NCBI RefSeq assembly: GCF_004341365.1
Contig: NZ_SLXH01000002.1
Location: 62,001 to 126,000, forward strand
Origin: Simplicispira metamorpha
GTDB taxonomy: Bacteria > Pseudomonadota > Gammaproteobacteria > Burkholderiales > Burkholderiaceae_C
Reading direction: 5' to 3'
DNA length: 64,000 bases
The notes beneath the pieces were generated by a model that saw only the letters and a program-made list of their open reading frames with translations, was not told the origin of the DNA and searched no databases. The first letter of the stretch is position 1, and every line of letters begins with the position of its first letter. Shown in pieces: positions 50,900 to 58,606 of this stretch. Position numbers and translations under genes: made by a program.

Positions 50900-51226
50900 T
50901 CAGTGCGATGGCGTGGCTGCCCCGCTGCCACCTTGGCGCAGCATGCCAAGCACTTCACGAACTTCTTCGGTGTCCAATGGCGCTTCTGGCTCGCGCCGCC
51001 GCAGCAGCAGATCCAGCAGGTCGTTGTCCGCCAAGTCCATCAATGCCAACAAGCCGCTGGCATGGCGCTGGGTCAATTGGGGCTCGAAACGGGTGAAAAA
51101 CTGTTCAATGAACAAGTCGTTTTCCAGCAAGCCGCGCCGACAACGCCAGTGCAGCTTGCTGAGTGCTCGCTCGTCGAGCAGCGGCGAGGCCGCTGCGTCG
51201 AGGCTGTGGGATGGAGTTTCACCCAT
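50900..51226 (-). CDS. sdhE: FAD assembly factor SdhE (DUF339)
   Basis: A 108-residue protein needed to attach FAD covalently to SdhA. The SdhE signature RGxxE is present in [19 protein letters not shown] (as RGLLE), and the helical tail [14 protein letters not shown] is typical of the family. It is somewhat longer than E. coli SdhE (88 residues), with extra residues at both ends. It lies between sdhB and gltA in the operon, consistent with its job. Confidence 0.94.
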   Translation of the reverse strand: MGETPSHSLDAAASPLLDERALSKLHWRCRRGLLENDLFIEQFFTRFEPQLTQRHASGLLALMDLADNDLLDLLLRRREPEAPLDTEEVREVLGMLRQGGSGAATPSH

Positions 51227-51248
51227 GGTGGTTGGCTGTCGTGGCAGA

Positions 51249-51953
51249 TCAGACGGCGCGGCGCACCATCAATTCCTTGATCTTGCCAATGGCGCGCGTG
51301 GGGTTCAGGCCCTTGGGGCACACATCCACGCAGTTCATGATGGTGTGGCAGCGGAACAGGCGGTAGGGGTCTTCGAGGTTATCGAGGCGCGCACCGGTGG
51401 CGTCGTCGCGGCTGTCAGCGATGAAGCGGTAGGCTTGCAGCAAACCAGCGGGGCCGACGAACTTGTCAGGGTTCCACCAGAAACTGGGGCAGCTGGTGGA
51501 GCAGCTGGCGCACAAGATGCACTCGTACAGCCCGTTGAGCTCTTCACGCTCTTCGGGCGATTGCAGGCGCTCCTTGTCGGGAGTCAGGCCTTCGTTGATC
51601 AGGTAGGGCTTGATCGAGTTGTACTGCTTGAAGAACTGCGTCATGTCCACGATCAGGTCGCGGATCACGGGCAGGCCCGGCAGGGGCTTCAAAGTGATGA
51701 CGCCCGGCAGCGTGTTCATGTTGGTCAGGCAGGCCAGACCATTCTTGCCGTTGATGTTCATGGCGTCGGAACCACACACGCCTTCGCGGCAGGAGCGGCG
51801 GAACGACAGCGTGGGGTCTTGCTCTTTGAGCTTGACCAGGGCGTCCAGCAGCATGCGCTCGTGGCCGTCGAGTGCGATTTCGACGGTTTGCATGTAGGGC
51901 TTGGCGTCCTTGTCCGGGTCGTAGCGGTAGATTTGGAATGTGCGTTTTTGCAT
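51249..51953 (-). CDS. sdhB: Succinate dehydrogenase iron-sulfur subunit
   Basis: A 234-residue subunit passing electrons from SdhA to ubiquinone. The [2Fe-2S] ligands are in [22 protein letters not shown] (given in part), the [4Fe-4S] ligands in [16 protein letters not shown], and the [3Fe-4S] ligands in [17 protein letters not shown]. All cysteines are intact. Length is normal. It lies 22 bp upstream of sdhE and 26 bp downstream of sdhA. Confidence 0.98.
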   Translation of the reverse strand: MQKRTFQIYRYDPDKDAKPYMQTVEIALDGHERMLLDALVKLKEQDPTLSFRRSCREGVCGSDAMNINGKNGLACLTNMNTLPGVITLKPLPGLPVIRDLIVDMTQFFKQYNSIKPYLINEGLTPDKERLQSPEEREELNGLYECILCASCSTSCPSFWWNPDKFVGPAGLLQAYRFIADSRDDATGARLDNLEDPYRLFRCHTIMNCVDVCPKGLNPTRAIGKIKELMVRRAV

Positions 51954-51979
51954 GGTTCTTCTCTTGAAGTGCTACTGGT

Positions 51980-53788
51980 TTAGAACGTGCGAACCTTGGG
52001 CGGCACGCTGTCCACAGTCAAGGGCTTGAGGTTGACCGGCTTGTAATCGAGGCGGCTGCCTTCGCTGTACCACAGGGTGTGCTTGAGCCACTCCTTGTCG
52101 TTGCGGCCCAGCGGGAACTCGGCGTGGTCGGCGCCATGCTCGTAGTCGTACACGGTGTGGGCGCCACGGCATTCGGTACGGGCGGCGGCAGACACCATGG
52201 TGGCCTGGGCCACTTCGATCAGGTTGTCCACTTCCAGCGCTTCGATGCGGGCGGTGTTGAACACCTTGGACTTGTCTTTCAGGGTGACCTTGCCCACGCG
52301 GCTGCGGATTTCAGCAATCTTTTTGACGCCTTCGTCCATGCTGGCCTGTGTACGGAACACGCCAGCGTGTTGCTGCATGGCCGTGCGGATGTCGCCCGCC
52401 AAGCTTTGGGCATAGATGCCTTCGCTGGACTTGTCGAGTTGGTTCAGGCGCTCCAGGGTGCGGTCGGCCGCGTCCTTGGGCAGAGGCTTGTGCTCTTTGT
52501 TCTTGTCGTTGAACTCGACAATGTGGCGGCCAGCGGCCTTGCCGAACACCAGCAAATCCAGCAGCGAGTTGGTGCCCAGGCGGTTGGCGCCGTGCACGCT
52601 GACGCACGAGCATTCGCCCACCGCGTACAGGCCGTTGACCACGGCATTGTGGATACCGTTGGCCTGCGTGACCACTTGGCCGTTGATGTTGGTCGGCACG
52701 CCACCCATCTGGTAGTGGATGGTGGGCACCACGGGGATGGGCTCTTTGGTGATGTCCACGTTGGCGAAGTTGACGCCAATTTCGTACACCGAGGGCAGGC
52801 GCTTGTGGATGGTGTCGGCGCCCAGGTGGTCGAGCTTGAGCAGCACGTAGTCCTTGTTGGGGCCACAGCCACGGCCTTCCTTGATTTCCTGGTCCATGGA
52901 GCGGGACACGAAGTCACGCGGTGCCAGGTCTTTCAGGGTGGGCGCATAGCGCTCCATGAAGCGTTCGCCGTTGCTGTTGAGCAAGATGGCGCCTTCGCCA
53001 CGGCAGCCTTCGGTCAGCAGCACACCGGCGCCGGCCACGCCGGTGGGGTGGAACTGCCAGAATTCCATGTCCTGCAGCGGAATGCCGGCGCGTGCCGCCA
53101 TGCCCAGACCGTCGCCGGTGTTGATGAAGGCATTGGTCGAGGCAGCGAAGATGCGGCCGGCGCCACCCGTGGCGAGCAGCACGGTCTTGGCTTCCAGGAT
53201 GTACAGGTCGCCGGTTTCCATTTCCAGCGCGGTCACGCCCACCACGTCGCCGTCGGCGTCGCGGATCAGGTCCAGCGCCATCCATTCGACGAAGAAGTTG
53301 GTCTTGGCCTTGACGTTCTGTTGGTACAGCGTGTGCAGCATGGCGTGGCCAGTACGGTCAGCGGCGGCGCAGGCGCGCTGCACAGGTTTTTCGCCGTAGT
53401 TGGCGGTGTGGCCGCCAAAGGGGCGCTGGTAAATGGTGCCGTCGGGGTTGCGGTCGAACGGCATGCCGAAGTGTTCCAGCTCGTACACGACCTTGGGGGC
53501 TTCGCGGCACATGAACTCGATGGCGTCCTGGTCGCCCAGCCAGTCGGAGCCCTTGATGGTGTCGTAGAAGTGGTAGTGCCAGTTGTCCTCGGACATGTTG
53601 CCCAGCGATGCGCTCACGCCACCTTGCGCTGCCACAGTGTGCGAGCGGGTGGGGAACACCTTGGACAGCGAGGCCACGTTCAGGCCTGCGCGGGACAGTT
53701 CGAGGGCAGCGCGCATGCCGGAGCCGCCGGCGCCGACGATGACGACGTCAAATTTGCGCTTGGTGATGTTAGCGTTGGTGTAGCTCAT
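51980..53788 (-). CDS. sdhA: Succinate dehydrogenase flavoprotein subunit
   Basis: A 602-residue flavoprotein that oxidises succinate to fumarate. The FAD-binding start is DVVIVGAGGSGMRAALEL, the flavinylated His is His50 in RSHTVAAQGG, and the catalytic loop is seen in PTIHYQMGGVPTN and GECSCVSVHGANRLGTNSLLDL (shown in parts: GECSCVSVHGANR, NSLLDL). It sits between sdhD and sdhB with short gaps, the standard sdhCDAB order. Confidence 0.98.
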   Translation of the reverse strand: MSYTNANITKRKFDVVIVGAGGSGMRAALELSRAGLNVASLSKVFPTRSHTVAAQGGVSASLGNMSEDNWHYHFYDTIKGSDWLGDQDAIEFMCREAPKVVYELEHFGMPFDRNPDGTIYQRPFGGHTANYGEKPVQRACAAADRTGHAMLHTLYQQNVKAKTNFFVEWMALDLIRDADGDVVGVTALEMETGDLYILEAKTVLLATGGAGRIFAASTNAFINTGDGLGMAARAGIPLQDMEFWQFHPTGVAGAGVLLTEGCRGEGAILLNSNGERFMERYAPTLKDLAPRDFVSRSMDQEIKEGRGCGPNKDYVLLKLDHLGADTIHKRLPSVYEIGVNFANVDITKEPIPVVPTIHYQMGGVPTNINGQVVTQANGIHNAVVNGLYAVGECSCVSVHGANRLGTNSLLDLLVFGKAAGRHIVEFNDKNKEHKPLPKDAADRTLERLNQLDKSSEGIYAQSLAGDIRTAMQQHAGVFRTQASMDEGVKKIAEIRSRVGKVTLKDKSKVFNTARIEALEVDNLIEVAQATMVSAAARTECRGAHTVYDYEHGADHAEFPLGRNDKEWLKHTLWYSEGSRLDYKPVNLKPLTVDSVPPKVRTF

Positions 53789-53810
53789 TATTTGCCTTCA
53801 GTCGCGGTAA

Positions 53811-54176
53811 TCAGAGACGCCACAAAACTTGGAAACCCCAGCCAGCACAGCCGACCAGCCAGACGATAGTGAAGACCTGCAGCGTCAGGCGCAGACCCAC
53901 GGGTTGGATGTAGTCCATGAACACATCGCGCACGCCAACCCAGACGTGCCATGCCAGCGCCACGATGACGGAGAAGGTCAGTACCTTCATCCATTGGGCG
54001 GCAAAAATGCCTGCCCACAGGTGGTAGCCGATGGGGCCTTTGCTGAACACCACTTGCGCCAGCACCACCAGGGTGAACAAGGCCATCAGGACTGCCGTCA
54101 CGCGCTGGCTGAGCCAGTCGCGCAGGCCATAGTGGGCACCGACGACGATGCGCTTGGAACCGTAATTTACGGACAT
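53811..54176 (-). CDS. sdhD: Succinate dehydrogenase membrane anchor, subunit D
   Basis: A 121-residue protein with three membrane helices. GAHYGLRDWLSQRVTAVLM is the conserved N-terminal stretch with the quinone-site Arg, and WHVWVGVRDVFMDYIQPVGLR contains the conserved His and Asp-Tyr region. It anchors SdhAB with SdhC and helps bind heme b and ubiquinone. It lies 22 bp upstream of sdhA and 60 bp downstream of sdhC. Confidence 0.93.
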   Translation of the reverse strand: MSVNYGSKRIVVGAHYGLRDWLSQRVTAVLMALFTLVVLAQVVFSKGPIGYHLWAGIFAAQWMKVLTFSVIVALAWHVWVGVRDVFMDYIQPVGLRLTLQVFTIVWLVGCAGWGFQVLWRL

Positions 54177-54236
54177 AGTTAGTTTCCTCTTGAGTCGATC
54201 ACAGGTGCTGCCGCAGTGGCTGGCACCGCCAGTTCA

Positions 54237-54671
54237 TCAGTACAGACCAAACAGCTTGGCGCCCAGCACCACCGCCAGGGCGATGCTCACCACCAGGACG
54301 GCGGTGGCGGAAGACTTGCCAAACTCTTTGCTGACGGCGTCGTGGCTGACGTCCATCCACAAGTGGCGCATACCGGCCAGCAGGTGATGCAGGTAGGCCC
54401 AGATCAGGGCCAGTGCGGCGAGCTTGACGAACCAGCCGGGCACGAAGCCCAGCCCTGCGCTGAACGCAGACGTGAAGCGACCGAAGGAAATCTCGGAAGA
54501 CACGGAGGTGTCAAACATCCAGATGATGAAGGGCAGCAACAAGAACATGATCAGGCCGCTGGCACGGTGCAGGATGGAAACCCATGCAGCAGCCGTCATG
54601 CGGTAGGTGGTCAGGTCCTTGAAGGCGTTGATGTTGCGGAATTCAGGCCGCTTTTTGGCTAGCTCGGTCAT
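54237..54671 (-). CDS. sdhC: Succinate dehydrogenase cytochrome b556 subunit
   Basis: A 144-residue subunit with three membrane helices. RPEFRNINAFKDLTTYRMTAAAWVSILHRASGLIMF (recognised from RPEFRNIN and SILHRASGL) carries the conserved Ser and Arg of the quinone site, and HLLAGMRHLWMD contains the heme-ligating His. It is the first gene of the sdh-gltA operon. The promoter is not certain; on the minus strand a TAGAAT at 54731-54736 is the best -10 candidate. Confidence 0.94.
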   Translation of the reverse strand: MTELAKKRPEFRNINAFKDLTTYRMTAAAWVSILHRASGLIMFLLLPFIIWMFDTSVSSEISFGRFTSAFSAGLGFVPGWFVKLAALALIWAYLHHLLAGMRHLWMDVSHDAVSKEFGKSSATAVLVVSIALAVVLGAKLFGLY

Positions 54672-54815
54672 GGCAAATGCTTTCGTGGATGTAACTGCTT
54701 GGTAATTTCGCGCGGACGGGGGAAGCCAAAATTCTATTGCAATGCAGCAAGCAGGGGTTTGGCGCGGGCTGTATTTTCAGCTTTTTGCTTGTGTGGCGCT
54801 TACAGACGGGCTTTG

Positions 54816-55607
54816 TCAACTCAATTCGTTGCGGTAATGGTGTGTGTCTGTGCGGTAAAGACCACGGCGTAACTCCATGGGAACATCGTTATAGGTGTAA
54901 GCAATGCGTTCTACGCTCAGCAGCGGTGTGGTGGGGGTAACTTGTAACAGCCTGGCCTGCTCTTCGTCGGGCAGAACGGCGCGGAGTTTTTCTCCGGCGC
55001 GCACCATGCGCACGCCAAAGTCCAGCTCCAGCATGGCGTAGGTGGGGCCGGGGTAGCTGGCCATTTGTGCGGCGCTCAGGCCCTTGAAGGCCTGGCCGGG
55101 CAGCCAGATGTCTTCCAGAATGGTGGGCACGCCGCTGAACGACAAAATGCGACGCGCCTGCACTACGGGGTCGCCCGTGCGCAGGCCCAGCGCGCGGGCC
55201 ACCTCAGCGCTGGCGCGCACCCGCTTGCAATCGAGGATATTGCGCTCGGCAGGGCCTTCCACGCTGGCATCGCCGCTGTCGGGCAGCAGCTTGAGGAAGC
55301 GGTACTGCACATGCTGCTCTGCATGGGTGGCGACAAAAGTGCCCTTGCCCTGGCGGCGAATCACCAGGTGTTCGGCGGCCAGATCGTCAATGGCCTTGCG
55401 CACCGTGCCCTGGCTGACGCGAAAACGGGCGGCCAGTTCCATTTCGCTGGGGATGGCCTCGCCGGGTTTCCATTCGCCCGCTTGCAGGCTTTGCAGGATC
55501 AGTCCCTTGATCTGCTGGTACAGGGGACTGAAGGCTGGCGCGGGAAGGCTTGCTGCGCTGGAGGGCGAAGGCTGGTTGTCGGGGGTGGGCAGGGGCAGGG
55601 AGGACAT
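54816..55607 (-). CDS. GntR family (HutC/UTRA type) transcriptional regulator
   Basis: A 263-residue repressor-type protein. The winged helix at about 30-95 reads PLYQQIKGLILQSL, PGEAIPSEMELAARFRVSQGTVRKAIDDL (in parts) and RRQGKGTFVA, the GntR signature. A UTRA ligand domain follows (about 115-255) with DPVVQARRILSFSGVPTILEDIWLPG. The ATG at 55605-55607 fits this layout. The gene lies between sdhC and the divergent mdh and likely controls one or both TCA promoters. A palindromic operator sits in its own promoter. The effector is unknown, probably a small organic acid. Confidence 0.92.
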   Translation of the reverse strand: MSSLPLPTPDNQPSPSSAASLPAPAFSPLYQQIKGLILQSLQAGEWKPGEAIPSEMELAARFRVSQGTVRKAIDDLAAEHLVIRRQGKGTFVATHAEQHVQYRFLKLLPDSGDASVEGPAERNILDCKRVRASAEVARALGLRTGDPVVQARRILSFSGVPTILEDIWLPGQAFKGLSAAQMASYPGPTYAMLELDFGVRMVRAGEKLRAVLPDEEQARLLQVTPTTPLLSVERIAYTYNDVPMELRRGLYRTDTHHYRNELS

Positions 55608-55663
55608 GGTGGCGCAGGCAATGCGGGCATGCGACCCGGCAACGCCAGGCATGGCACGGCTGC

Positions 55664-55722
55664 ATCATATCTTATATAAGACATAAGACAAATTGGCGCG
55701 GCACGAAAATCAACGGTAGAAT
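55664..55722. promoter_or_regulatory. Back-to-back promoters of the GntR gene and mdh with a palindromic operator
   Basis: A perfect palindrome, TCTTATATAAGA (55670-55681), overlaps a tandem ATAAGAC repeat (55676-55689). On the minus strand it lies exactly between TTGTCT (55686-55691) and TATGAT (55664-55669), which are 16 bases apart, so a bound repressor would block the GntR promoter. On the plus strand TTGGCG (55693-55698) and TAGAAT (55717-55722), 18 bases apart, form the likely mdh promoter, with the operator just upstream. Confidence 0.6.
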
Positions 55723-55818
55723 CGGCGGCTGTTTGCGGGGCACATGTTGCTGGTAACAGGCGCAGGTGGCAACCGCTGCACCCCTCCCTGTTTTTCTTCA
55801 CTTCCTGGAGTTTTCACC

Positions 55819-56805
55819 ATGAGCAAAGCACCCGTTCGCGTGGCCGTCACTGGCGCAGCAGGTCAAATCGGTTACGCCCTGTTGTTCCGCATCGCCTCCG
55901 GCGAAATGCTGGGCAAAGACCAGCCCGTCATCCTGCAACTGCTCGAAATCCCTGACGAAAAAGCCCAGAACGCGCTCAAGGGCGTGATCATGGAACTGGA
56001 AGACTGCGCCTTCCCGCTGTTGGCTGGCATCGAAGCCCACAGCAACCCCGAAGAAGCTTTCAAAGACACCGACTACGCCCTGTTGGTCGGTGCCCGTCCC
56101 CGTGGCCCCGGCATGGAGCGCGCCGACCTGTTGGCCGCCAACGCTGCCATCTTCACCGTGCAAGGCAAGGCCCTGAACAAGGTCGCCAGCCGCAACGTCA
56201 AGGTGCTGGTGGTCGGTAACCCCGCCAACACCAACGCCTACATCGCGATGAAGTCGGCCCCCGATCTGCCGGCCAAGAACTTCACCGCCATGCTGCGCCT
56301 GGACCACAACCGCGCTGCCTCGCAAATCGCTGCCAAGACCGGCACTGCCGTGGGCGACATCCGCAAGCTGACGGTGTGGGGCAACCACTCGCCCACCATG
56401 TACGCCGACTACCGTTTTGCCACCATCAACGGCGCTTCGGTCAAAGACACCATCAACGACCAAGTCTGGAACGCTGACACCTTCCTGCCCACCGTGGGCA
56501 AGCGCGGCGCGGCCATCATTGCAGCGCGCGGCCTGTCGTCGGCTGCTTCGGCTGCCAACGCTGCCATCGACCACATGCGCGACTGGGCCCTGGGCTCCAA
56601 CGGCGAATGGGTGACGATGGGCGTGCCTTCCAACGGCGAATACGGCATTCCTGCCGGCATCGTGTTTGGCTTCCCCGTGACGACTGAAAACGGCGAATAC
56701 AAAATCGTTGAAGGTCTGGAAATCGATGCCTTCTCGCAAGAGCGCATCAACATCACCCTGGCCGAGCTGCAAGGCGAAGCCGACGGCGTCAAGCACCTGC
56801 TGTAA
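55819..56805 (+). CDS. mdh: Malate dehydrogenase
   Basis: A 328-residue NAD-dependent enzyme that interconverts malate and oxaloacetate. The Rossmann start is [23 protein letters not shown] (in part), the mobile loop [14 protein letters not shown] carries the substrate Arg residues, [12 protein letters not shown] has the Asp/Arg pair, and the catalytic His is in [12 protein letters not shown]. It belongs to the cytosolic-type MDH group with the GARPR loop, typical of betaproteobacteria. The ATG at 55819 follows CCTGGAG. It is divergent from the GntR regulator. Confidence 0.97.
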   Translation: MSKAPVRVAVTGAAGQIGYALLFRIASGEMLGKDQPVILQLLEIPDEKAQNALKGVIMELEDCAFPLLAGIEAHSNPEEAFKDTDYALLVGARPRGPGMERADLLAANAAIFTVQGKALNKVASRNVKVLVVGNPANTNAYIAMKSAPDLPAKNFTAMLRLDHNRAASQIAAKTGTAVGDIRKLTVWGNHSPTMYADYRFATINGASVKDTINDQVWNADTFLPTVGKRGAAIIAARGLSSAASAANAAIDHMRDWALGSNGEWVTMGVPSNGEYGIPAGIVFGFPVTTENGEYKIVEGLEIDAFSQERINITLAELQGEADGVKHLL

Positions 56806-56829
56806 ACGCGCCTGACAGCGCAGGTTGCC

Positions 56830-56847
56830 CGGATGGTGAGCCATCCG
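56830..56847 (+). other. Hairpin between mdh and the CitE-like gene
   Basis: CGGATGG and CCATCCG pair across a short loop 25 bases after the mdh stop. A T-rich stretch comes only 20 bases later, so it may partly terminate mdh transcription or stabilise the mRNA end. Confidence 0.4.
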
Positions 56848-56900
56848 TTGCAATTTGCGCTGCCCCTTTTTCCTCTCTTTTTGCCTGCGCTTTTGATGCC

Positions 56901-57890
56901 ATGACCCATCCCCGCGACGTTCTTTTGGGTGCCCAAGCGCAGGCAGGCTTCCTGCCCGTCTGTGATCATTACAGCGGCGTGGAAGTGCGCATGCGCAAAA
57001 GCCTGCAATTGCAGGCCGAAATGACCGAAGAATTCGGCACCTGCGTCTTTGATGTCACCCTCGACTGCGAAGACGGCGCCCCCGTCGGTGCCGAGGCGCA
57101 GCACGCCGCCCTGGTAGCGGCCCTGGCCCGCGATGCCGCCCCCGGCGCCCGTGTGGCAGCCCGCGTTCACCCCGTCGATCACCCCGCTTTTGCCAACGAC
57201 ATCGCCACCATCGTGGGCGAGGCTGGCCACCGGCTGTGCCACATCATGCTGCCCAAGGTCGAGTCGGTGGACGACGTACTTTTGGCTGAAAAAGCCCTGC
57301 AAGCCGCGTCCGCCGGGCGCCTGCCGCTACATGTTTTGATTGAGTCGCCCGCTGCCGTACACCGTGCCTTCGAGATTGCCGCGCACCCGTCGGTGCAAAG
57401 CATGAGCTTTGGCCTGATGGATTTTGTCTCGGCCCATGGCGGTGCCATTCCAGCTTCGGGCATGACATCTGCCGGGCAGTTCACGCACCCGCTGGTGGTG
57501 CGTGCCAAGCTTGAAATTGCCTCGGCCTGCCATGCCCATGGCAAGGTGCCGTCGCACTGCGTGGTCACTGAGTTCAGCGATACCGCTGCCATGCAGTCAG
57601 CCGCCCACCGCGCCGCCTTTGATCTGGGCTACACGCGCATGTGGAGCATCCACCCCGCGCAGATCCGCCCCATTCTGGCGGCCTTTGCACCCGCCCAGAA
57701 TGAGATCGAGTCTGCTGCAAAAATCATAGCTGCTGGCGCAGGTGCAGATTGGGCTCCCATCAGTTTTGAGGGTGTATTGCACGACCGTGCCAGCTACCGT
57801 TATTTCTGGCAGGTGCTGGAGCGCGCCCACCAAACCGGGCAAGCGTTGCCAGTTGCGGTACAACCCTGGTTTGCGCCCACCTGTTCCTGA
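56901..57890 (+). CDS. CitE-like HpcH/HpaI family aldolase/lyase
   Basis: A 329-residue TIM-barrel protein related to citrate lyase beta subunit and malyl-CoA lyases. Landmarks: [12 protein letters not shown] with the metal-binding Glu/Asp pair, [28 protein letters not shown] with the catalytic Glu, and [13 protein letters not shown] with the second metal ligand. No CitD/CitF partners are near, so it is probably a stand-alone lyase acting on a malyl-CoA or citramalyl-CoA type substrate; its place after mdh fits C4-acid metabolism. Residues about 271-290 ([13 protein letters not shown]) overlap repeat copy I. Confidence 0.88.
   Translation: MTHPRDVLLGAQAQAGFLPVCDHYSGVEVRMRKSLQLQAEMTEEFGTCVFDVTLDCEDGAPVGAEAQHAALVAALARDAAPGARVAARVHPVDHPAFANDIATIVGEAGHRLCHIMLPKVESVDDVLLAEKALQAASAGRLPLHVLIESPAAVHRAFEIAAHPSVQSMSFGLMDFVSAHGGAIPASGMTSAGQFTHPLVVRAKLEIASACHAHGKVPSHCVVTEFSDTAAMQSAAHRAAFDLGYTRMWSIHPAQIRPILAAFAPAQNEIESAAKIIAAGAGADWAPISFEGVLHDRASYRYFWQVLERAHQTGQALPVAVQPWFAPTCS
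57713..57770 (+). repeat. Dispersed double-hairpin repeat, copy I (inside the CitE-like gene)
   Basis: GCTGCAAAAATCATAGC is followed by TGCTGGCGCAGG, then GGGCTCCCATCAG and TTTTGAG. The core ATAGCTGCTGGCGCA matches the family exactly; the tail is weaker. It reads in the same direction as the gene and keeps the frame open. Confidence 0.6.
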
Positions 57891-57918
57891 CCCGAATTGA
57901 CCGCTGGAGTTGTCCGCC

Positions 57919-58563
57919 ATGAAAAATCTGTTTGCAATCACCCTGTTGGCAATGGCCCCCGCCGTGGTGCTGGCCCAGGCGCAAGCCACTGCGCCCAAGA
58001 GTCCCGCCAAAAATGCGTCCAGCGCTGCCGCCAAGAAAAGCAGTGCTGCCAAAGCCGCTGCCAAGCCCCGCGCCAAAACCACTGCCAAGGCCGATGACAA
58101 AGTTCTGGTGGCCAAGGCGCAACCCAGCCGCACCAAGGCCGTGGCCGTCGGCGCTGTGGCAGCGGGTGCCGTCGGTGCAGCGGGCGTCGCCGCCGCAGGG
58201 CTGACGCAGCAAGAGCTGTCGATCGCCGAGCAGGTTCACGTCGGCCACATCCCTTGTGAGCTGGGGGCTTCGGTCAACGTGACCGCTGACGCCAACGCGC
58301 CAGGCCATTTCCATGTCGATGGCAAAGGCTTCAAATACCACATGGCGCCGGTGGCCACCACCACCGGCGCCGTGCGCCTGGAAGACCAGAAGGCCGGGGC
58401 CGTCTGGTTGCAGATTGCCAACAAATCCATGCTCATGGACCAAAAACGCGGCCAGCGCCTGGCCGATGAGTGCATGAGCCCGGCACAGTACCAAGTGGCC
58501 CAGGCCATCAAGAAAAACCCCCCACCCAGCGTGTTGGACGCGCTGCCCAATAACGCCAGGTAA
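57919..58563 (+). CDS. Secreted protein with a histone-H1-like Lys/Ala region
   Basis: A 214-residue exported protein of unknown function. The signal peptide (about 1-19, [15 protein letters not shown]) is followed by a Lys/Ala/Pro-rich stretch to about residue 60 ([19 protein letters not shown]) like a histone H1 tail. A short Ala/Gly/Val segment then leads into a folded C-terminal domain with two Cys ([15 protein letters not shown]) that could form a disulfide and a [19 protein letters not shown] block. That domain faintly resembles lysozyme inhibitors of the MliC type, but I cannot confirm it. GGAG lies nine bases before the ATG. The gene sits between the CitE-like gene and acnB. Confidence 0.75.
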   Translation: MKNLFAITLLAMAPAVVLAQAQATAPKSPAKNASSAAAKKSSAAKAAAKPRAKTTAKADDKVLVAKAQPSRTKAVAVGAVAAGAVGAAGVAAAGLTQQELSIAEQVHVGHIPCELGASVNVTADANAPGHFHVDGKGFKYHMAPVATTTGAVRLEDQKAGAVWLQIANKSMLMDQKRGQRLADECMSPAQYQVAQAIKKNPPPSVLDALPNNAR

Positions 58564-58606
58564 GTCCTGGTGTTGCCCCACTTCACAAAAACTACCGGAG
58601 AAACCG

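Noticed and set aside
54672-54815. A second copy of the TCTTATATAAGA operator ahead of sdhC
   Set aside because: I looked for it, since the GntR gene is adjacent, but no close match occurs there. The TTGACA on the minus strand near 54812 has no -10 at proper distance.
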